Of a DNA stretch of 64,000 bases, positions 48,474 through 56,893 are shown one piece after another. The stretch's first letter is position 1; the number at the start of each line of letters is the position of its first letter. The notes beneath the pieces are model-generated. The model searched no databases, was not told the origin of the DNA, and was given only the letters and a program-made list of their open reading frames with translations. This stretch comes from Brevundimonas viscosa. GTDB lineage: Bacteria > Pseudomonadota > Alphaproteobacteria > Caulobacterales > Caulobacteraceae. A program made the translations under genes and the position numbers. The stretch lies in the NCBI RefSeq assembly GCF_900116065.1, contig NZ_FOZV01000003.1:62001-126000 (forward strand), written 5' to 3'.

Positions 48474-49058
48474 ATGATCACCACCCTCAGGAAGTCAGCC
48501 GCCGGCGTCGCGGTCGCGGCGCTGGTGCTCGCGACGCCGGTCGCAGCCCAGACCGCATTCGACGGAATACCCGGACTGACGCACTACGGCGATGTCGACG
48601 GCTGGCAGGTCAAGAAGCTGGACAGCGACGACATCTGGTACGGCCAGGCCTGCATCCTGTTCAAGGATATGACGGCGGGCGCCAATCCCGCCCAGGCTGT
48701 CTATCGTTTCGAGCCGGGCGAGGAAGAGGTGACGATCTCCTTCCGCTTTCCCCAGCTTCAATCGGTCCGCGACCGGGACGCGGTCGACTGGGGCCGCCTC
48801 CAGCCCACCGAGTTCCAGTACGTGGTGAACCAGAACGAGGTTCACGACATCTCGGGGCACATCGGCTTCGAGTACATCGACGCCAGGACGGTCTATGTCG
48901 AACTCAGCCTCGACGCCGACGCCGATGCGGTGAACCGGATGGCCTCGTCTGATCAGGTCGGCGTGGCCGTGAGGGGCCAGCAGGGTCTCGGGTTCCCCAC
49001 CGGCCGCGCCACGCGAGCGGTCGGCGTCGCGCGGCGCTGTCTGGCCAGCTTCCGTTGA
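48474..49058 (+). CDS. Exported protein of unknown function
   Basis: 194 residues from an ATG with CGGGAG upstream. A signal peptide ends at PVAAQ. The mature domain has alternating strand-like segments (GWQVKKLDSDDIWYGQACILF, FEPGEEEVTISFRFPQL) and an EVHDISGHIGFEYIDARTVYVELSL region, suggesting a beta-rich fold similar to small proteins with two conserved cysteines. No family recognised. It converges on the beta-helix gene with ten bases between stops. Confidence 0.65.
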   Translation: MITTLRKSAAGVAVAALVLATPVAAQTAFDGIPGLTHYGDVDGWQVKKLDSDDIWYGQACILFKDMTAGANPAQAVYRFEPGEEEVTISFRFPQLQSVRDRDAVDWGRLQPTEFQYVVNQNEVHDISGHIGFEYIDARTVYVELSLDADADAVNRMASSDQVGVAVRGQQGLGFPTGRATRAVGVARRCLASFR

Positions 49059-49068
49059 GAGCGGTTTC

Positions 49069-50559
49069 CTACCTGCGCCAGCCCCCGCCGCGGGTCCAGC
49101 GGTCATCGCCGCGCCAGCGCTCGTCGCCGATGTAGCGCCCGTCGCGGTCGTACCAGCCGTAGCCGTCGCGGTACCGGTCGTAGCCGTCGAGCTGGTAGCC
49201 GTCGTCGTAGTAGGGCAGGCCCAGCATGCCGTCCTCGGCCTCCCACCAGTCGCGCGGATAGGCCCCGTCGGCGCACTCCCAGCCGTCGCCGGGGCGCCAG
49301 TACGGCTCATAGCGGCCGCGGTAGCGATCGCGGAACTGCGGGCGGCAGATCGACTGCGACCAGACGCGGTTGCCGTGCGCCTCCACGCTGGCGCGCGGTT
49401 CCCGGTAGATGACCTCCTGCATGCGGCCGGCGAAGACGTTGTCGATGATCACCGCATGGCCGGCGGCGGCCGCAACGCCGACCGTCGAGGCGCGGATGCG
49501 GCTGTCCTCGAGGCGCAGTTCGCCGCTGTAGAGGACGGCGCCCTTGTCGGACCGGCAGATGCGGCTGTCCTTGACGGAGACCGAGGCGCCCTCGACCACC
49601 ACGCCCTCGACGTAGCCGCAGATGGCGGTGTTCTCGACCTCGACGCGGCCATAGTCGCGGCCCGAGCGCACCATCAGACCGATCGAGCGGGGACCGAAGC
49701 TGTTGGGCGCGTTGGTCCCCTTGAGGGTCGTGGCGGAGATGCGCGACGTCTGGCCGGGGCCGGGGATGAGCTCAAGGCCCGACTGGGCGCCGAGCACCGT
49801 CAGTTCCCAGGCGTTCAGCACCGCCCCGTCGGCGACGATGGCCGGGGCGATGGTCTGGGCGTCGAGCACGGCGTTGCGGATGTCGACCAGGCCGCCATCG
49901 GCGTAGATGGCGGCCTCGTCGCCGGCGTGGCGGAAGCCGACCCGGTTCATGACGATCTCGGCGCCGTAGCCGACGATGCAGGCCGCGTCCCCGGCGCGGG
50001 GCGAGGCGAAGACCACGTCGCGGACGTCCACCCGCACCCCCTGCGCCACCGTCATGCACGGCAGACCGTCGGGGGCCTGCAGGGTCAGCTGGTCCGTGCG
50101 GTCCCAGTCGCGCGGGTCGAAGCCGCCCTCCCCGATCAGGGTCAGCGGCTTGTCGATGTTCAGCCATCCCACGCAGGGGCCGCCGCGGGCGCGCAGCACC
50201 AGGGTTCCGCCAGGACGCACCCGACGCACCGCATCCTCGACCGCGCCCGTGCCGGGATTGCCGCCGCAGTCGACCAGCACGATCTCCTCGCCGCCGGGGC
50301 GGTAGCCGCCGGGATGGTAGTCGGGCCGCCAGTCCGGACGGTGGCGACGGTAGTCGTACCGGCGATGGTGGGCGCCGCGGCTGCGATACGTCCGGGTGGG
50401 CGGGTCGAGCAGCAGGCCGAAGTTCGGACGCGTCTGACTCTCGACCTTGGCCGCCACCTGGGCGTTCGCGCCCGGAGCATCGAGCAGGGCGAAGGCTGCG
50501 ATCGCCGCGAAGATGACGGCGCCGCCGCCGATCAGGCCGATGGGGGTGCGGGTCGACAT
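49069..50559 (-). CDS. Exported right-handed beta-helix protein with Tyr/Asp/Arg-rich ends
   Basis: 496 residues. A membrane/signal segment (residues 8-33) ends near APGANAQ. Residues 53-90 are rich in Arg, Tyr and His. Residues 100-400 consist of repeated short strand motifs (DVRDVVFASP, EIVMNRVGFRH, LVDIRNAVLDAQ, RVEVENTAICGY, SVSVKDSRICRS, ELRLEDSRIRAS) typical of a pectate-lyase-like parallel beta-helix. The last 85 residues are Tyr/Asp/Gly/Trp/Arg-rich and low in complexity. No catalytic motif is recognised. The Sel1-repeat gene starts the same operon 14 bases upstream. It could be a surface or matrix protein. Confidence 0.78.
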   Translation of the reverse strand: MSTRTPIGLIGGGAVIFAAIAAFALLDAPGANAQVAAKVESQTRPNFGLLLDPPTRTYRSRGAHHRRYDYRRHRPDWRPDYHPGGYRPGGEEIVLVDCGGNPGTGAVEDAVRRVRPGGTLVLRARGGPCVGWLNIDKPLTLIGEGGFDPRDWDRTDQLTLQAPDGLPCMTVAQGVRVDVRDVVFASPRAGDAACIVGYGAEIVMNRVGFRHAGDEAAIYADGGLVDIRNAVLDAQTIAPAIVADGAVLNAWELTVLGAQSGLELIPGPGQTSRISATTLKGTNAPNSFGPRSIGLMVRSGRDYGRVEVENTAICGYVEGVVVEGASVSVKDSRICRSDKGAVLYSGELRLEDSRIRASTVGVAAAAGHAVIIDNVFAGRMQEVIYREPRASVEAHGNRVWSQSICRPQFRDRYRGRYEPYWRPGDGWECADGAYPRDWWEAEDGMLGLPYYDDGYQLDGYDRYRDGYGWYDRDGRYIGDERWRGDDRWTRGGGWRR

Positions 50560-50573
50560 GGTTCACGCCCTCC

Positions 50574-52049
50574 TTAGCGGCGCTGCGAACGGGAGACCTG
50601 GGCGAGCACCGCCTGCAACCGCCCGGCCGAGGGGCCGAAGCCGGAGAGGGCGGAGTCGATGCGGAGCGCCACGGCCTGGGCCTTGTCCTGGTCGGCGACG
50701 CCCGACACCCCCAGGGCGAAGTAACTGGACATGGCGAACTTGGCCTCGGGGCTGCCCTGCCGGGCCGCCTCCTCGAACCACTTGAAGGCGCGGGCGTAGT
50801 CCGCCGGCAGGCCGATGCCCTCGGCGTACATGACGGCCAGCACCAGCTGGGCCTCGGACGAGCCGTTGACCGACGCGAGCTGGATCGCCCGGACGCGCTC
50901 CAGGTAGGACAGCCGCCCCTCCATCGGATGGCCGAGCATGGCCTCGAGCGTCTCGATCTGGCGTTTCGACAGATCTTCCGGCCGCTGCGCAGCCGTGTCG
51001 GTGATCCCCAGATAGCGCAGGGCCCGCCCGACGTGGATGAACGGCAGTTCCCCGCCCATGCGCGACAGGGCGTATTCCCAGGCGTCGCCGCGCGGACGGC
51101 TCTCGTCGGAGAACGGCACCCCCGACTGAGGCGCATCGTTGGGATAGAATTCGTAGGGCGGCGTCCACTGCCGGGCCTTGGCCTCGACGAACCCGCGGTA
51201 GCGGCTGCGTCCCGGGGCCGAGCGCTCGAAGTCGCTCATCAGCACATAGGCCCCGACGTCGCCGGTCTGCACGGCGAGATAGTTGTAGAGGTACGCGTCC
51301 ACGTCGTTCCGCTGGAACAGGTTGACCGCGGTCTGGTAGCCGCGCCGGCGCCGGTCGCCGCCGGCCCGATGGTCGCCGCCCCGGCCCCAGGCCTCGCGCG
51401 CCTCGCGATTGTCCTCCGGCTCCCCGAACGGGCCATAGAGGCCGTCGTGCAGGCGGGCGAGCGTGCGGAAACCGTCGGCGTCCTGTGTCGACAGCACATA
51501 GATCACCCGGTCGCGAACCTCCTCCTGCTCCTCGCGGGTCATCTGGCCCAGCAGGCGGTCGAGGCGCTGGTAGGCGTTGTGACGTTCCCAGGCCCGGCAG
51601 TCGTCGTAGCGTGACAGGGGCCGCCATCCGCCCCAGCCGTTGCGGTTCACCCGGTTGATCGGGGCGTAACCCTCGTCGTTGGCCAGGGCCATGGCGTACC
51701 AGGTCGCCGCCTCGATCGGATCCTCGATGTTCTTGTCGGTGGCGCGCGTCGCCGAGTAGCGCGAGCCGAGCTCCAGCTGGGCGAAGAAGTCGCCGCGAAA
51801 CGCCGCGCGACGCAGCGCCCGCAGCCCGGTTTCCTGGGCGTTGAACTCGGACCCGGTAAGCGACGCCGGACGCGGGCAGCTGTTTGCGCGCACGTCGCCC
51901 TGCCAGAAGCGAACGCCGCCGCGATCCCCGCAGGACGCCATGGTCAGGGCCGCCACGGCGAGCACGCCCGCCACCGCGGCCACCGCCGCGGGTCCGCGCG
52001 AGCGGCCGGACCGCGAGCGCCCCTCCTGCCTGGCTTCGCTCTCGGCCAT
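50574..52049 (-). CDS. Sel1-repeat protein with N-terminal anchor
   Basis: 491 residues from an ATG at 52049 preceded by GAGGGAGA. A basic start is followed by a hydrophobic segment with MASC, which could be a lipobox or a plain anchor. Sel1/TPR-like units occur at RRAAFRGDFFAQLELGSRYSA with EAATWYAMALANDEG, and near the C-terminus at SSEAQLVLAVMYAEGIGLPADYARAF and SPEAKFAMSSYFALGVSG. The middle carries Arg/Gly/Asp-rich low-complexity sequence. Sel1 proteins mediate protein contacts, often in envelope or signalling complexes. The downstream beta-helix protein is the likely partner. Confidence 0.75.
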   Translation of the reverse strand: MAESEARQEGRSRSGRSRGPAAVAAVAGVLAVAALTMASCGDRGGVRFWQGDVRANSCPRPASLTGSEFNAQETGLRALRRAAFRGDFFAQLELGSRYSATRATDKNIEDPIEAATWYAMALANDEGYAPINRVNRNGWGGWRPLSRYDDCRAWERHNAYQRLDRLLGQMTREEQEEVRDRVIYVLSTQDADGFRTLARLHDGLYGPFGEPEDNREAREAWGRGGDHRAGGDRRRRGYQTAVNLFQRNDVDAYLYNYLAVQTGDVGAYVLMSDFERSAPGRSRYRGFVEAKARQWTPPYEFYPNDAPQSGVPFSDESRPRGDAWEYALSRMGGELPFIHVGRALRYLGITDTAAQRPEDLSKRQIETLEAMLGHPMEGRLSYLERVRAIQLASVNGSSEAQLVLAVMYAEGIGLPADYARAFKWFEEAARQGSPEAKFAMSSYFALGVSGVADQDKAQAVALRIDSALSGFGPSAGRLQAVLAQVSRSQRR

Positions 52050-52090
52050 TCTCCCTCGCACACCCCTGAACGGCGGGCTCCGCCCCTCCG

Positions 52091-52146
52091 TTAACCTTTG
52101 CGCGACCGAACAGTCCGGTCCAGTTAAGGTCCTGTCAAGGTTAACG
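52091..52146. promoter_or_regulatory. Cluster of three TTAA half-sites in the divergent region before the Sel1 gene and msrC
   Basis: TTAACC at 52091-52096, TTAAGG at 52124-52129 and TTAACG at 52141-52146 lie within 56 bases of a GC-rich genome. TTAAC is the CtrA half-site, though the spacings are not the canonical seven bases. A minus-strand TTGACA at 52138-52133 is a possible -35 for the Sel1/beta-helix operon, with a poor -10 17 bases on. The region serves both divergent units. Confidence 0.3.
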
Positions 52147-52310
52147 CCGTTTTGCGACAAAGCGTTGCCGCAGGGCGGCCATTTTGTGACCGGTAGCGGA
52201 CTCTTCGAAGCGAATCAGACAGTTGCGGGTTCGCCTGTCAGGCGAGTTCCGGACCTCTCGCCAGCGGCGGGCCGCCCGCCTATATCCGGCCCCCTCCCGG
52301 AGATTGCCCG

Positions 52311-52805
52311 ATGTCCTACGTCGCCCGCGACGACCGCCCCGCCGACAAGGCCGAACGCTACGCCGAACTGGAAGACGAGATCCTGGCGGTGCTGGACGGC
52401 GAGCCGGACCGGGTCGCGCGGATGGCGACGGTCGCTTCGATGCTGGCCGACGCCTTCCCCGCCTTCTTCTGGACCGGCTTCTATGTGGTCGACAGCGCCA
52501 AGGGGAACGAGCTGGTGGTCGGACCCTACCAGGGCACGCTCGGCTGCCTGCGCATCCCGTTCGGGCGCGGCGTCTGCGGCGCGGCGGCGGCCACCGGGAC
52601 CACCCAGATCGTCGAGGACGTCCACGCCTTCCCCGGCCACATCGCCTGCGACAGCCGCTCGGCCAGCGAGATCGTGGTCCCGGTGTCGGACGCCGACGGC
52701 CGGCTGATCGCCGTTCTGGACGTCGACGCGGTGGAGAAGGCCGCCTTCGACGCGGTCGACGCGGCCGCCCTTGAGCGGCTGATGGCCAAGGTGTTCGCCG
52801 CCTGA
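52311..52805 (+). CDS. msrC: GAF-domain free methionine-(R)-sulfoxide reductase
   Basis: 164 residues, a single GAF domain. It reduces free methionine-(R)-sulfoxide. The family signature is intact: FFWTGFYVVD, LVVGPYQGTLGCLRIPFGRG (in parts), GVCGAAA, VEDVHAFPGHIACDSRSASEIVVP. Three cysteines in the LGC, GVC and IAC contexts match the catalytic and resolving residues of YebR-type fRMsr. It is the first gene of a five-gene plus-strand run; the SDR gene begins 33 bases downstream. Confidence 0.93.
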   Translation: MSYVARDDRPADKAERYAELEDEILAVLDGEPDRVARMATVASMLADAFPAFFWTGFYVVDSAKGNELVVGPYQGTLGCLRIPFGRGVCGAAAATGTTQIVEDVHAFPGHIACDSRSASEIVVPVSDADGRLIAVLDVDAVEKAAFDAVDAAALERLMAKVFAA

Positions 52806-52838
52806 TCATCTGCTAAGCCGGACGCACAGGAGGACGAC

Positions 52839-53516
52839 ATGACGCAACGGGTGATCGCCGTGACCGGCGGACACGGGGTGCTGGGCCGCGCGGTGGTCGA
52901 AGCGGCCGTCGCCGACGGCCTGCAGGTCGCCGTGATCGACCATGCCGCCGGTCACCCGGTCCCCGAGGGCGTTCTGGAGCTGGGCGGCGTCGACCTGACC
53001 GATGCAGAGGCCGCGTGCCGCGCCATGGACGCGGTCGGCGAGCGCTTCGGCCGCCTCGACGCCCTGCTCAACGTCGCCGGCGGCTTCGTCTGGCAGACCA
53101 CCGACGACGCGGAGCCGGCGTGGGACCGGATGCACGCGCTGAACCTGAAGACGGCCCTGAACGCCAGCCGGGCCGCCCTGCCCTGGCTGAAACAGTCGGA
53201 CGAGGGCCGGATCGTCAACGTGGGGGCCAATGGCGCGCTGAAGGCGGCCGCGGGCATGGGGGCCTACGCCGCCTCCAAGGCCGGGGTTCACCGCCTGACC
53301 GAGAGTCTGGCCGAAGAGCTGAAGGCGACCTCCGTCACCGTCAACGCCGTCCTGCCTTCGATCCTCGACACGGCGCAGAACCGCGCCGACATGCCCGACG
53401 CCGACCCGGCGAAGTGGGTGCGGCCGGCCGATCTCGCCCGGGTCATGCTGTTCCTGGCCTCGCCGGAGAGCCGGGCCGTCACCGGCGCCCTGATCCCGGT
53501 CGTCGGCCGCGTCTGA
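52839..53516 (+). CDS. Short-chain dehydrogenase/reductase family protein, atypical active site
   Basis: 225 residues with a strong GGAGGACGAC leader. The N-terminal nucleotide motif is TGGHGVLG, a variant of TGxxxGxG. NVAGG is the structural motif, and YAASKAGV carries the Tyr and Lys of the SDR active site. The Ser normally 13 residues before the Tyr is replaced by Ala (NVGANGAL). Activity on alcohols or ketones may therefore be altered. The stop overlaps the start of the CitE-like gene (TGATG). Substrate unknown. Confidence 0.88.
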   Translation: MTQRVIAVTGGHGVLGRAVVEAAVADGLQVAVIDHAAGHPVPEGVLELGGVDLTDAEAACRAMDAVGERFGRLDALLNVAGGFVWQTTDDAEPAWDRMHALNLKTALNASRAALPWLKQSDEGRIVNVGANGALKAAAGMGAYAASKAGVHRLTESLAEELKATSVTVNAVLPSILDTAQNRADMPDADPAKWVRPADLARVMLFLASPESRAVTGALIPVVGRV

Positions 53517-54355
53517 TGCGCCCGGCCCGCTCGGTCCTGTTCCTGCCGGCCAGCAATCCGCGGGCGATCGACAAGGTCCGCAGCCTGCCCTGCGACGTCG
53601 CCATCCTCGACCTCGAGGACGCCGTCGCCCCCGAGGCCAAGTCCGACGCCCGCGCCGCCGCCGTCGAGGCGGTGCGCGCGGGCGGGTTTGCGCCGCGTCT
53701 CGGGGTCAGGATCAATGGCCTGGACACGCCCTGGGGCGAGGCCGATCTCGCGGCCCTGGCGGCCAGCGGCGTCCAGTTGATCGTCGCCCCAAAGGTGGAC
53801 GACGCCGCGGCGGTTCGGAGTCTCGCAGGACGCGTTCCCGCCGGGGCGGCCCTGTGGGCCATGATCGAGACGCCGGGCGCCCTGCTCGACCTCCCCGCCA
53901 TCGCCCGCGCGGCCTCGGCCACGCCGCTGGAGGCGCTGATGCTGGGCGTGAACGACCTGGCGGTCGGTCTCGGGACCGGAGCGGCGCCGGATCGTGAGCC
54001 GCTGAAGCCGTGGCTCGCCGCCGCCGTCGCGGCGGCCCGGGCGCACGGCCTGCTGGCGATCGACGGGGTATACAACGACTTCGCCGACGCCGACGGCCTG
54101 ACCGCCGAATGCGCCCAGGCCCGCCTGTTCGGCTTCGACGGCAAGAGCCTGATCCATCCGTCCCAGATCGAACCGGCCAACGCCGCCTTCTCGCCTTCGG
54201 CGGAAGAGGTGGCGCAGGCGCGCGCCCTCGTGGCGGCGTTCGCCGCGCCCGAGGCGGCCGGCAAGGGCGCCATTCGCATCGACGGACGCATGGTCGAGCG
54301 GCTTCATCTGGCCGCAGCCGAGCGACTGCTGGCCCGGCTCGACCCGGGGCGCTGA
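53516..54355 (+). CDS. HpcH/HpaI aldolase / CitE-like lyase
   Basis: 279 residues. The TIM barrel has the family motifs PARSVLFLPASN, CDVAILDLEDAVAPEAK, RINGLDTPWGEAD, APKVDDA, AMIETPGALLDL, LMLGVNDLAVGLG and FDGKSLIHPSQIEP. The ED and ETP motifs coordinate the metal and the acyl substrate. Relatives split citryl-CoA, malyl-CoA, methylmalyl-CoA or act as malyl-CoA thioesterase. The specific substrate is not deducible. It overlaps the SDR gene upstream; the ketoacyl synthase follows after 67 bases. Confidence 0.88.
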   Translation: MRPARSVLFLPASNPRAIDKVRSLPCDVAILDLEDAVAPEAKSDARAAAVEAVRAGGFAPRLGVRINGLDTPWGEADLAALAASGVQLIVAPKVDDAAAVRSLAGRVPAGAALWAMIETPGALLDLPAIARAASATPLEALMLGVNDLAVGLGTGAAPDREPLKPWLAAAVAAARAHGLLAIDGVYNDFADADGLTAECAQARLFGFDGKSLIHPSQIEPANAAFSPSAEEVAQARALVAAFAAPEAAGKGAIRIDGRMVERLHLAAAERLLARLDPGR

Positions 54356-54422
54356 GCGGCGTATCCAGTCCGTCCAGAAACAGAACGCGCCCGGTCCGGG
54401 CGCCGGAGCGCATCGGGACTCC

Positions 54423-55565
54423 ATGACCCAAGCCGTCATCGCCGCCACCGGCCTGTTCACGCCGGAACAGTCGATCTCCAACGCCGAACTGGTGACCGCC
54501 TACAACGCCTTCGCCGACCGCTACAACGCCGACCACGCCGCCGAAATCGAGGCCGGAGCGGTCGAGCCGCTGACCCACTCCTCCGCCGAGTTCATCGAAA
54601 AGGCCTCGGGCATCCGCTCGCGCTTCGTGCTCGACAAGGCGGGCGTGCTGGACCCGTCGCGGATGGCCCCCCACCTGCCCGAGCGCAGCAACGACGAGCT
54701 GTCGATCCTCGCCGAGATGGCGGTGAAGGCGGCCCGGCAGGCGCTGGAACGCTGGGGCAAGCCGGCCTCGGAGATCGGAGCGGTGATCTGCGCCGCCTCG
54801 AACATGCAGCGCCCCTACCCGGCCATGGCCATCGAGGTGCAGCAGGCGCTGGGCGTCGAGGGCTTCGCCTTCGACATGAACGTGGCCTGCTCCTCGGCCA
54901 CCTTCGGGCTGAAGACCGCCGCCGACTTCATCGCTTCGGGGTCGGTGAAGGCGGTGCTGATGGTCAATCCGGAGATCTGCTCGGCCCACCTGAACTTCCG
55001 CGACCGCGACAGTCACTTCATCTTCGGCGACGTGGCGACGGCGGTGATCGTCGAGGCGGCGGATCAGGCTGTCGACGGCTGGGAAATCCTCGGCACGCGG
55101 CTGAAGACCGTCTTCTCGAACAACATCCGCAACAATTTCGGCTTCCTGAACAAGGCGGCCCTGCCGACCGGCGGAACCGAGCCGGTCGCCGCCACCGGGC
55201 TGACGGACAAGATGTTCGTCCAGCAGGGGCGGAAGGTGTTCAAGGACGTGGTGCCGATGGTGGCGGAAATGATCGTCGACCACGCCCGCGACCTGGGGCT
55301 CGACCCGGCGCAGCTGAAGCGGCTGTGGCTGCACCAGGCCAACATCAACATGAACGAACTGATCGGCCGCAAGGTGCTGGGCCGCGAGCCGACGCCGGAG
55401 GAGAACGTCATCATCCTCGACGACTACGCGAACACCTCCTCGGCCGGCTCGATCATCGCCTTCCACCTGCACCAGGACGGCTTCGCCCCCGGCGAGACCG
55501 GTCTGATCTGCAGCTTCGGCGCCGGCTATTCGGCCGGGACCGTGTTCGTGCGGAAGCGCGCCTGA
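54423..55565 (+). CDS. Beta-ketoacyl-ACP synthase III-type enzyme
   Basis: 380 residues, longer than the usual FabH (about 320). The catalytic triad of KAS III enzymes is present: Cys156 in NVACSSATFG, His304 in LHQAN and Asn337 in YANTSSAGS. An insertion lies near residues 30-60 compared with classic FabH, as in the larger FabH-like proteins of pseudomonads. It would condense an acyl-CoA with malonyl-ACP. Being next to SDR, CitE-like and NTF2-like genes and away from other fatty-acid genes, it may be a specialised rather than the main FabH. Its stop overlaps the next ATG. Confidence 0.9.
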   Translation: MTQAVIAATGLFTPEQSISNAELVTAYNAFADRYNADHAAEIEAGAVEPLTHSSAEFIEKASGIRSRFVLDKAGVLDPSRMAPHLPERSNDELSILAEMAVKAARQALERWGKPASEIGAVICAASNMQRPYPAMAIEVQQALGVEGFAFDMNVACSSATFGLKTAADFIASGSVKAVLMVNPEICSAHLNFRDRDSHFIFGDVATAVIVEAADQAVDGWEILGTRLKTVFSNNIRNNFGFLNKAALPTGGTEPVAATGLTDKMFVQQGRKVFKDVVPMVAEMIVDHARDLGLDPAQLKRLWLHQANINMNELIGRKVLGREPTPEENVIILDDYANTSSAGSIIAFHLHQDGFAPGETGLICSFGAGYSAGTVFVRKRA

Positions 55566-55996
55566 TGGTCGACCGGTCCGACATCGGGGCGGTGGTCGAC
55601 GCCATGTACGCCTGCATCTCCGGCCCGGCCGGGCCGCGCGACTGGGCGACCCAGCGCGAGATCTTCCACCCCGACAGCCGCCAGGCGCGCACCTGGCTGG
55701 ACGCCGACGGCCGGCCGGCGATGCTGGTCATGGGCCGCGACGCGTACGAGGCGAACGTCACGCCCTTCTTCGAGACGACCGGCTTCTACGAGGTCGAGAT
55801 CGACCGCCACATCGACGTGTTCGGCAACATGGCCCACGTGTGGAGCGTCTACGAGGCGCGCAACGACCCGGCCGACCCCGAGCCGGAGCGGCGCGGGATC
55901 AATTCCATCCAGCTGTGCCGCGGTCCGGACGGCCTCTGGTCGATCCTGCACATGATCTGGGACAACGAGCGGCCCGGGCAGAGCGTGGGAGGCTGA
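55565..55996 (+). CDS. NTF2-like (SnoaL-type) protein
   Basis: 143 residues. The ATG overlaps the ketoacyl synthase stop (TGATG). The alpha+beta cone fold is suggested by DAMYACISGPAGPRDW, REIFHPDSRQ, TTGFYEVEIDRHIDVFGNMAHVWSVYEAR (in parts) and GINSIQLCRGPDGLWSILHMIWDNE. Such proteins are small-molecule-binding or isomerase/cyclase accessory proteins. Function unknown, but the overlap ties it to the ketoacyl synthase. Confidence 0.8.
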   Translation: MVDRSDIGAVVDAMYACISGPAGPRDWATQREIFHPDSRQARTWLDADGRPAMLVMGRDAYEANVTPFFETTGFYEVEIDRHIDVFGNMAHVWSVYEARNDPADPEPERRGINSIQLCRGPDGLWSILHMIWDNERPGQSVGG

Positions 55997-56022
55997 ACGC
56001 AGCCGTCAGTCCCGGCCCCTCC

Positions 56023-56451
56023 TCAGCCGAGGAACCGCGCGCGATCCTCAGCCGACGGAACCATGCACGCTTCGGTCCGTCCGAAGATGCGGTACCGGTT
56101 GCGGGCGACAAGATCGTAGGCGAAGTCCCGCGGCGCGCGCGGCGCGAACTTCAGAATCGCCATCGGCCGCGTGGACGGAAGCGCCCCCAGCACCGTCAGC
56201 GCCGCGTCGGACTTGAAGAAGATCCGCCCGCCCAGGACCACGGCGTTGGTCTCCGGGACGTCGGGGTCGATACCGAAGCGCCCGGCCAGTTCCCTGCCCC
56301 GGACCGACTGGATCGGCACTAAGGTGAACCGTCGCGCCCGGTCACGGGCGATGACGAAGCGCACCCAGCGGGAACAGAAGACGCACGCGCCGTCGAACAG
56401 GATCAGTCCGTCGGGATCATCGGGGGCGGGCTTGGGCGACCAGCGGCTCAT
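56023..56451 (-). CDS. DCC-family thiol-disulfide oxidoreductase-like protein
   Basis: 142 residues. The N-terminal motif LILFDGACVFCSRWV carries the DxxCxxC pattern of the DCC family (YuxK-like), and the C-terminal FGRTEACMVPSAED contains the second family element. They have a thioredoxin-like fold; most are uncharacterised. It converges on the NTF2-like gene with 26 bases between stops and lies downstream of the RidA-like gene. Confidence 0.88.
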   Translation of the reverse strand: MSRWSPKPAPDDPDGLILFDGACVFCSRWVRFVIARDRARRFTLVPIQSVRGRELAGRFGIDPDVPETNAVVLGGRIFFKSDAALTVLGALPSTRPMAILKFAPRAPRDFAYDLVARNRYRIFGRTEACMVPSAEDRARFLG

Positions 56452-56493
56452 CGCGCCACGCTGCGCCGCAAGACTGCGATCGACAAGGCGGCG

Positions 56494-56883
56494 TTACGCC
56501 GCCGCCACGGCCTCGATCTCGACCAGCCAGGCCTCGTCGAAGATGCCGGTGACGATCACCGTCAGTGCGGTCTGACGGCCGCCGAGCCGACGCAGCCGCA
56601 CCTCGCGGTTCTCCAGGGCGTATTTCCGGTCCGACAGGAAGGTGGTCACCTTGACGAGGTTGTCCAGCGTCATGCCCGCCGCGCGCAGCTGGGTTTCGAG
56701 ATTGTCCCAGGCCTGCTCGCACTGGCCGGTGAAGTCGCGCGCCAGCGAGCCGTCGGGGGCGACCGGGATCTGGCCCGAGAGGTAGAGCCAGCGGGTCGCG
56801 CCGGTCACCTCGGCGGCCTGGGCGTACTGGCCCTCGGCGGGCGGCGAGCCGTCGCCGGTCAGCGGGCGGACGACGACGGCCAC
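56494..56883 (-). CDS. RidA/YjgF-family protein lacking the catalytic arginine
   Basis: 129 residues from a GTG. The chorismate-mutase-like fold is indicated by LYLSGQIPVAPDGSL, QAWDNLETQLRAAGMTLDNLVKVTTFLSD (in parts) and EIEAVAAA at the end. In RidA proper an Arg equivalent to E. coli Arg105 lies in the segment before the last helix; here that position reads Ala in TALTVIVTG. It is likely a non-deaminase Rid subgroup. It starts ten bases after the M28 peptidase stop, so both are probably co-transcribed. Confidence 0.85.
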   Translation of the reverse strand: MAVVVRPLTGDGSPPAEGQYAQAAEVTGATRWLYLSGQIPVAPDGSLARDFTGQCEQAWDNLETQLRAAGMTLDNLVKVTTFLSDRKYALENREVRLRRLGGRQTALTVIVTGIFDEAWLVEIEAVAAA

Positions 56884-56893
56884 GCCTCGCGCC

